Assembly: GCA_020886235.1 (NCBI GenBank)
Contig: AP025250.1
Location: 310,001 to 374,000 of the forward strand
Direction of reading: 5' to 3'
Origin: Candidatus Dependentiae bacterium Noda2021
Lineage (GTDB): Bacteria > Babelota > Babeliae > Babelales > Vermiphilaceae
DNA length: 64,000 bases
Below the pieces are notes generated by a model. It worked only from the letters and a program-made list of their open reading frames with translations, did no database searches and was not told where the DNA came from. Both the position numbers and the translations under genes were made by a program. Positions 62,043-64,000 of this stretch are shown one piece after another; the stretch's first letter is position 1; every line of letters starts with the position of its first letter.

Positions 62043-62759
62043 TTATGCTAAATTGGTAAATACGTTTTGAACATCGTCATGATCTTGCAGCTCTGATAAC
62101 AAATCATAGGATTTATTAGCAAGTTCATCAGACAAGTTCATCGGTGTCTTAGGAACACATTCTATTTCTGCAGATTCGATCGTAATTTCTTTATGGTGTG
62201 AAAGCGCTTGGCGTATGGTTTCAACGGATTTTGGATCACAAAACACATACGTATGGGTATCATCAGATTTTACGTCGGTAACATCAAAGTCTAACAACCA
62301 CTCAAGAATTTGATCTTCAGATACGGTGTTTTTTAATTTTAAAACGCCAGCACGATCAAACATCCATGCAACGGCGCCGGTTTCTGCCAACGTGCCGCCT
62401 TTGTATGAAAACAAATGGCGTAACTCAGCTACCGTTCTATTTTTATTATCAGTAAGAGTATCTACTATGATAGCGCTACCACCCGGGCCGTAGCCTTCAT
62501 AGGTAATGGCTTCATATTGTACGCCCGGCAATTCGCCTGTGCCTCGTTTAATAGCGCGTTGTGTGTTATCAAGAGGCATGTTTATGTCTTTAGCTTTTTC
62601 AAGCAAGAGGCGTAGTTTTGCATTGCCCGCAGGATCACCACCACCGGTGCGCGCAGCAAGAGTAATTTCTTTAATTAATTTAGTAAACGCTTGGCCACGT
62701 TTTGAATCTTCTTTGGCTTTTTTATGTTTAATCTGCGACCATTTATTATGACCGGACAT
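62043..62759 (-). CDS. yebC: YebC/PmpR family protein (transcription or translation factor)
   Basis: Starts MSGHNKWSQIKHKKA and has the family GGGDPAGNAKLR, YEGYGPGG and GAVAWMFDRAG segments. Earlier work calls it a transcriptional regulator; more recent work links it to relief of ribosome stalling. The 238 residues are standard. The AGGAGC ribosome site is clear. It follows ruvB by 75 bases on the same strand, a common pairing in bacteria. Confidence 0.96.
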   Translation of the reverse strand: MSGHNKWSQIKHKKAKEDSKRGQAFTKLIKEITLAARTGGGDPAGNAKLRLLLEKAKDINMPLDNTQRAIKRGTGELPGVQYEAITYEGYGPGGSAIIVDTLTDNKNRTVAELRHLFSYKGGTLAETGAVAWMFDRAGVLKLKNTVSEDQILEWLLDFDVTDVKSDDTHTYVFCDPKSVETIRQALSHHKEITIESAEIECVPKTPMNLSDELANKSYDLLSELQDHDDVQNVFTNLA

Positions 62760-62834
62760 GCAAGAGCTCCTAAAGCATCGTTTAAAATAGAATTGTATAC
62801 TAGCACTATACCGGTAAAACGCGAGTTTGTCGAA

Positions 62835-63854
62835 TCAAACAAGGCTATTTTGTCCCAAAAACTTTTGCTTTAAAAACGGCAATTTTTTGGCTGGTATTTG
62901 TCTGCCGCGTGCCGTTTTTTCAATGTAGCCTTTGCGTAGCAAAAAGGGTTCGTAGACTTCCTCTATAGTTTCTTTATCTTCACCCAATAGTGCTGCCAAG
63001 GTCTCCAAGCCAACCGGGCCTCCATTAAAGTGCTCAATAATGCGTTGTAGCATGAGATTATCAAGAGCAGTCAAGCCCTCAGAATCGATGCCTAGAAATT
63101 TTAGTGCTTGGCTAATGAGTTGTTGGTCAATAATATTTTTATTGGTAACTTGTGCAAAATCTCTGATACGGCGGAGTAATTTTTTTGCTATACGAGGAGT
63201 GCCTCGCGCACATTTTCCTACCATTGTTGCGCACTCGTGATCCAATTGCATGGAAAGAAATTGAGCGTTTTGTAACACAATGTGTGATAAATCTTCATCG
63301 TTGTAAAAATCTATACGTTCAACAATACCAAATCGTGTGCGTAAGGGTGCGGAGATCATGCCACTTTTTGTAGTGGCGCCAACTAAGGTAAACGGATTAA
63401 TGGGTAAGTTAATTGATTTAGCGCCCGCACCTTGGCCAATAATTACATCAACCCTAAAATGCTCCATAGCGCTGTATAACACTTCTTCTACATGAGCAGA
63501 CATGCGATGTATTTCATCGATAAACAAAATATCACGATTATCCAAACTTGAAAGTATGGCAACCAGGTCACCCGTGCGTTCAAGCATAGGGCCACTGATT
63601 ATTTTAATACCTACATTCATTACGTGGGCCATAATTTGAGCTAACGTTGTTTTACCCACACCGGGTGGGCCAAAGAGTAAAAGGTGATCAAGGGGCTCGC
63701 CGCGCATTTTTGCCGCTTGCGTGTAAATCGCTAACTTGTCTTTAAGTTCTTTTTGCCCTAAATAATCATCAAATGTTTTTGGACAAAAATCTTGAGAACG
63801 GTCTTCGGTAGTTTCATGGAGAGTTATTATAGAATTTTCATCAAACGAGTTCAT
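62835..63854 (-). CDS. ruvB: Holliday junction branch-migration ATPase RuvB
   Basis: The hexameric motor of the RuvAB complex. Walker A is FGPPGVGKTT (about residues 61-70) and Walker B is FIDEIHRM. The sensor region GATTKSG and the arginine finger APLRTRFG are intact, and the C-terminal winged helix ends GRQIPAKK. The 339 residues are standard. ruvA and ruvC are not in this window. The gene is complete, with about 146 bases upstream to the window end. Confidence 0.97.
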   Translation of the reverse strand: MNSFDENSIITLHETTEDRSQDFCPKTFDDYLGQKELKDKLAIYTQAAKMRGEPLDHLLLFGPPGVGKTTLAQIMAHVMNVGIKIISGPMLERTGDLVAILSSLDNRDILFIDEIHRMSAHVEEVLYSAMEHFRVDVIIGQGAGAKSINLPINPFTLVGATTKSGMISAPLRTRFGIVERIDFYNDEDLSHIVLQNAQFLSMQLDHECATMVGKCARGTPRIAKKLLRRIRDFAQVTNKNIIDQQLISQALKFLGIDSEGLTALDNLMLQRIIEHFNGGPVGLETLAALLGEDKETIEEVYEPFLLRKGYIEKTARGRQIPAKKLPFLKQKFLGQNSLV

Positions 63855-64000
63855 AATTGCAAACCTTACAATGGTAGAGTACTTCTTATAAGACTAATCT
63901 ATTAAAAGCCTCTCGGTCAAAAAATATATAGGATTAGTTTTAAAACAGTTATACATTACATCTTGCATAAACGTTAAACGCATATTCAAGGTGGTAAAAG

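Overview
This is an AT-rich bacterial chromosome segment with densely packed housekeeping genes, six tRNA genes that all encode their CCA tails, and many genes for exported proteins of unknown function. No phage, insertion sequence, CRISPR array or plasmid replication gene was seen. The profile suggests a host-dependent, reduced bacterium. It has importers for nucleosides (NupC family) and branched-chain amino acids (BrnQ family), no long biosynthetic operon, and lone members of pathways that usually cluster (mreC, secD, hps, pheS). It also has eukaryote-like exported proteins, including C2H2 zinc fingers. The best guess is Candidatus Dependentiae (TM6) or a similar protist-associated lineage. 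That is inferred from gene style; there is no rRNA in the window to confirm it.

Layout. 0.1-10.4 kb (mostly +): serS, a DUF58/von Willebrand pair, a HemW-like radical SAM enzyme, a flavin split-barrel protein, an exported coiled-coil protein, tRNA-Leu, secD (frameshifted), tRNA-Met, pgsA and an ATP-dependent DNA ligase. 10.4-17.6 kb: two exported unknowns, a 3-hexulose-6-phosphate synthase-like protein, rsmG, a MATE transporter, gatC-gatA and another exported unknown. 18-24.4 kb: brnQ with an untracked 61-codon gene upstream, a PAP2 protein, a GNAT, dus-mreC, sppA and a tRNA-Val/Asn/Asp operon. 24.6-39.7 kb is the accessory heart of the window. It holds exported coiled-coil, zinc-finger, acetyltransferase, VanX-like, FAD oxidoreductase and Gfo/Idh/MocA proteins and a three-copy tandem family, with only a Nei-like glycosylase and a DJ-1 protein as ordinary cytosolic genes. 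39.7-48 kb: rpmE-prfA, nupC, pyrG (frameshifted), ppsA and small exported proteins. 48.5-64 kb: galU, pheS with divergent tRNA-Phe, a repeat-helical protein, ldh, dnaE, an exported two-gene unit containing a PEP-synthase-like protein, and ruvB-yebC-yicC.

Main points of interest. (1) Several proteins that should need cytosolic cofactors (acetyl-CoA, FAD, NAD(P), ATP/PEP) or that carry eukaryote-type C2H2 zinc fingers start with Sec-like signal peptides. Together they look like a repertoire of proteins delivered outside the cell, possibly into a eukaryotic host. (2) Three genes (secD, pyrG and the third member of the tandem family) are each broken by what looks like the loss of a single G or C in a short homopolymer, all needing the same -1 correction. 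This points either to a systematic sequence error or to a shared decoding or slippage mechanism. (3) Many exported proteins share AQE or A/C/S-M-E/Q residues right after the hydrophobic signal.

All functions are read from motifs by eye. No database search was run.
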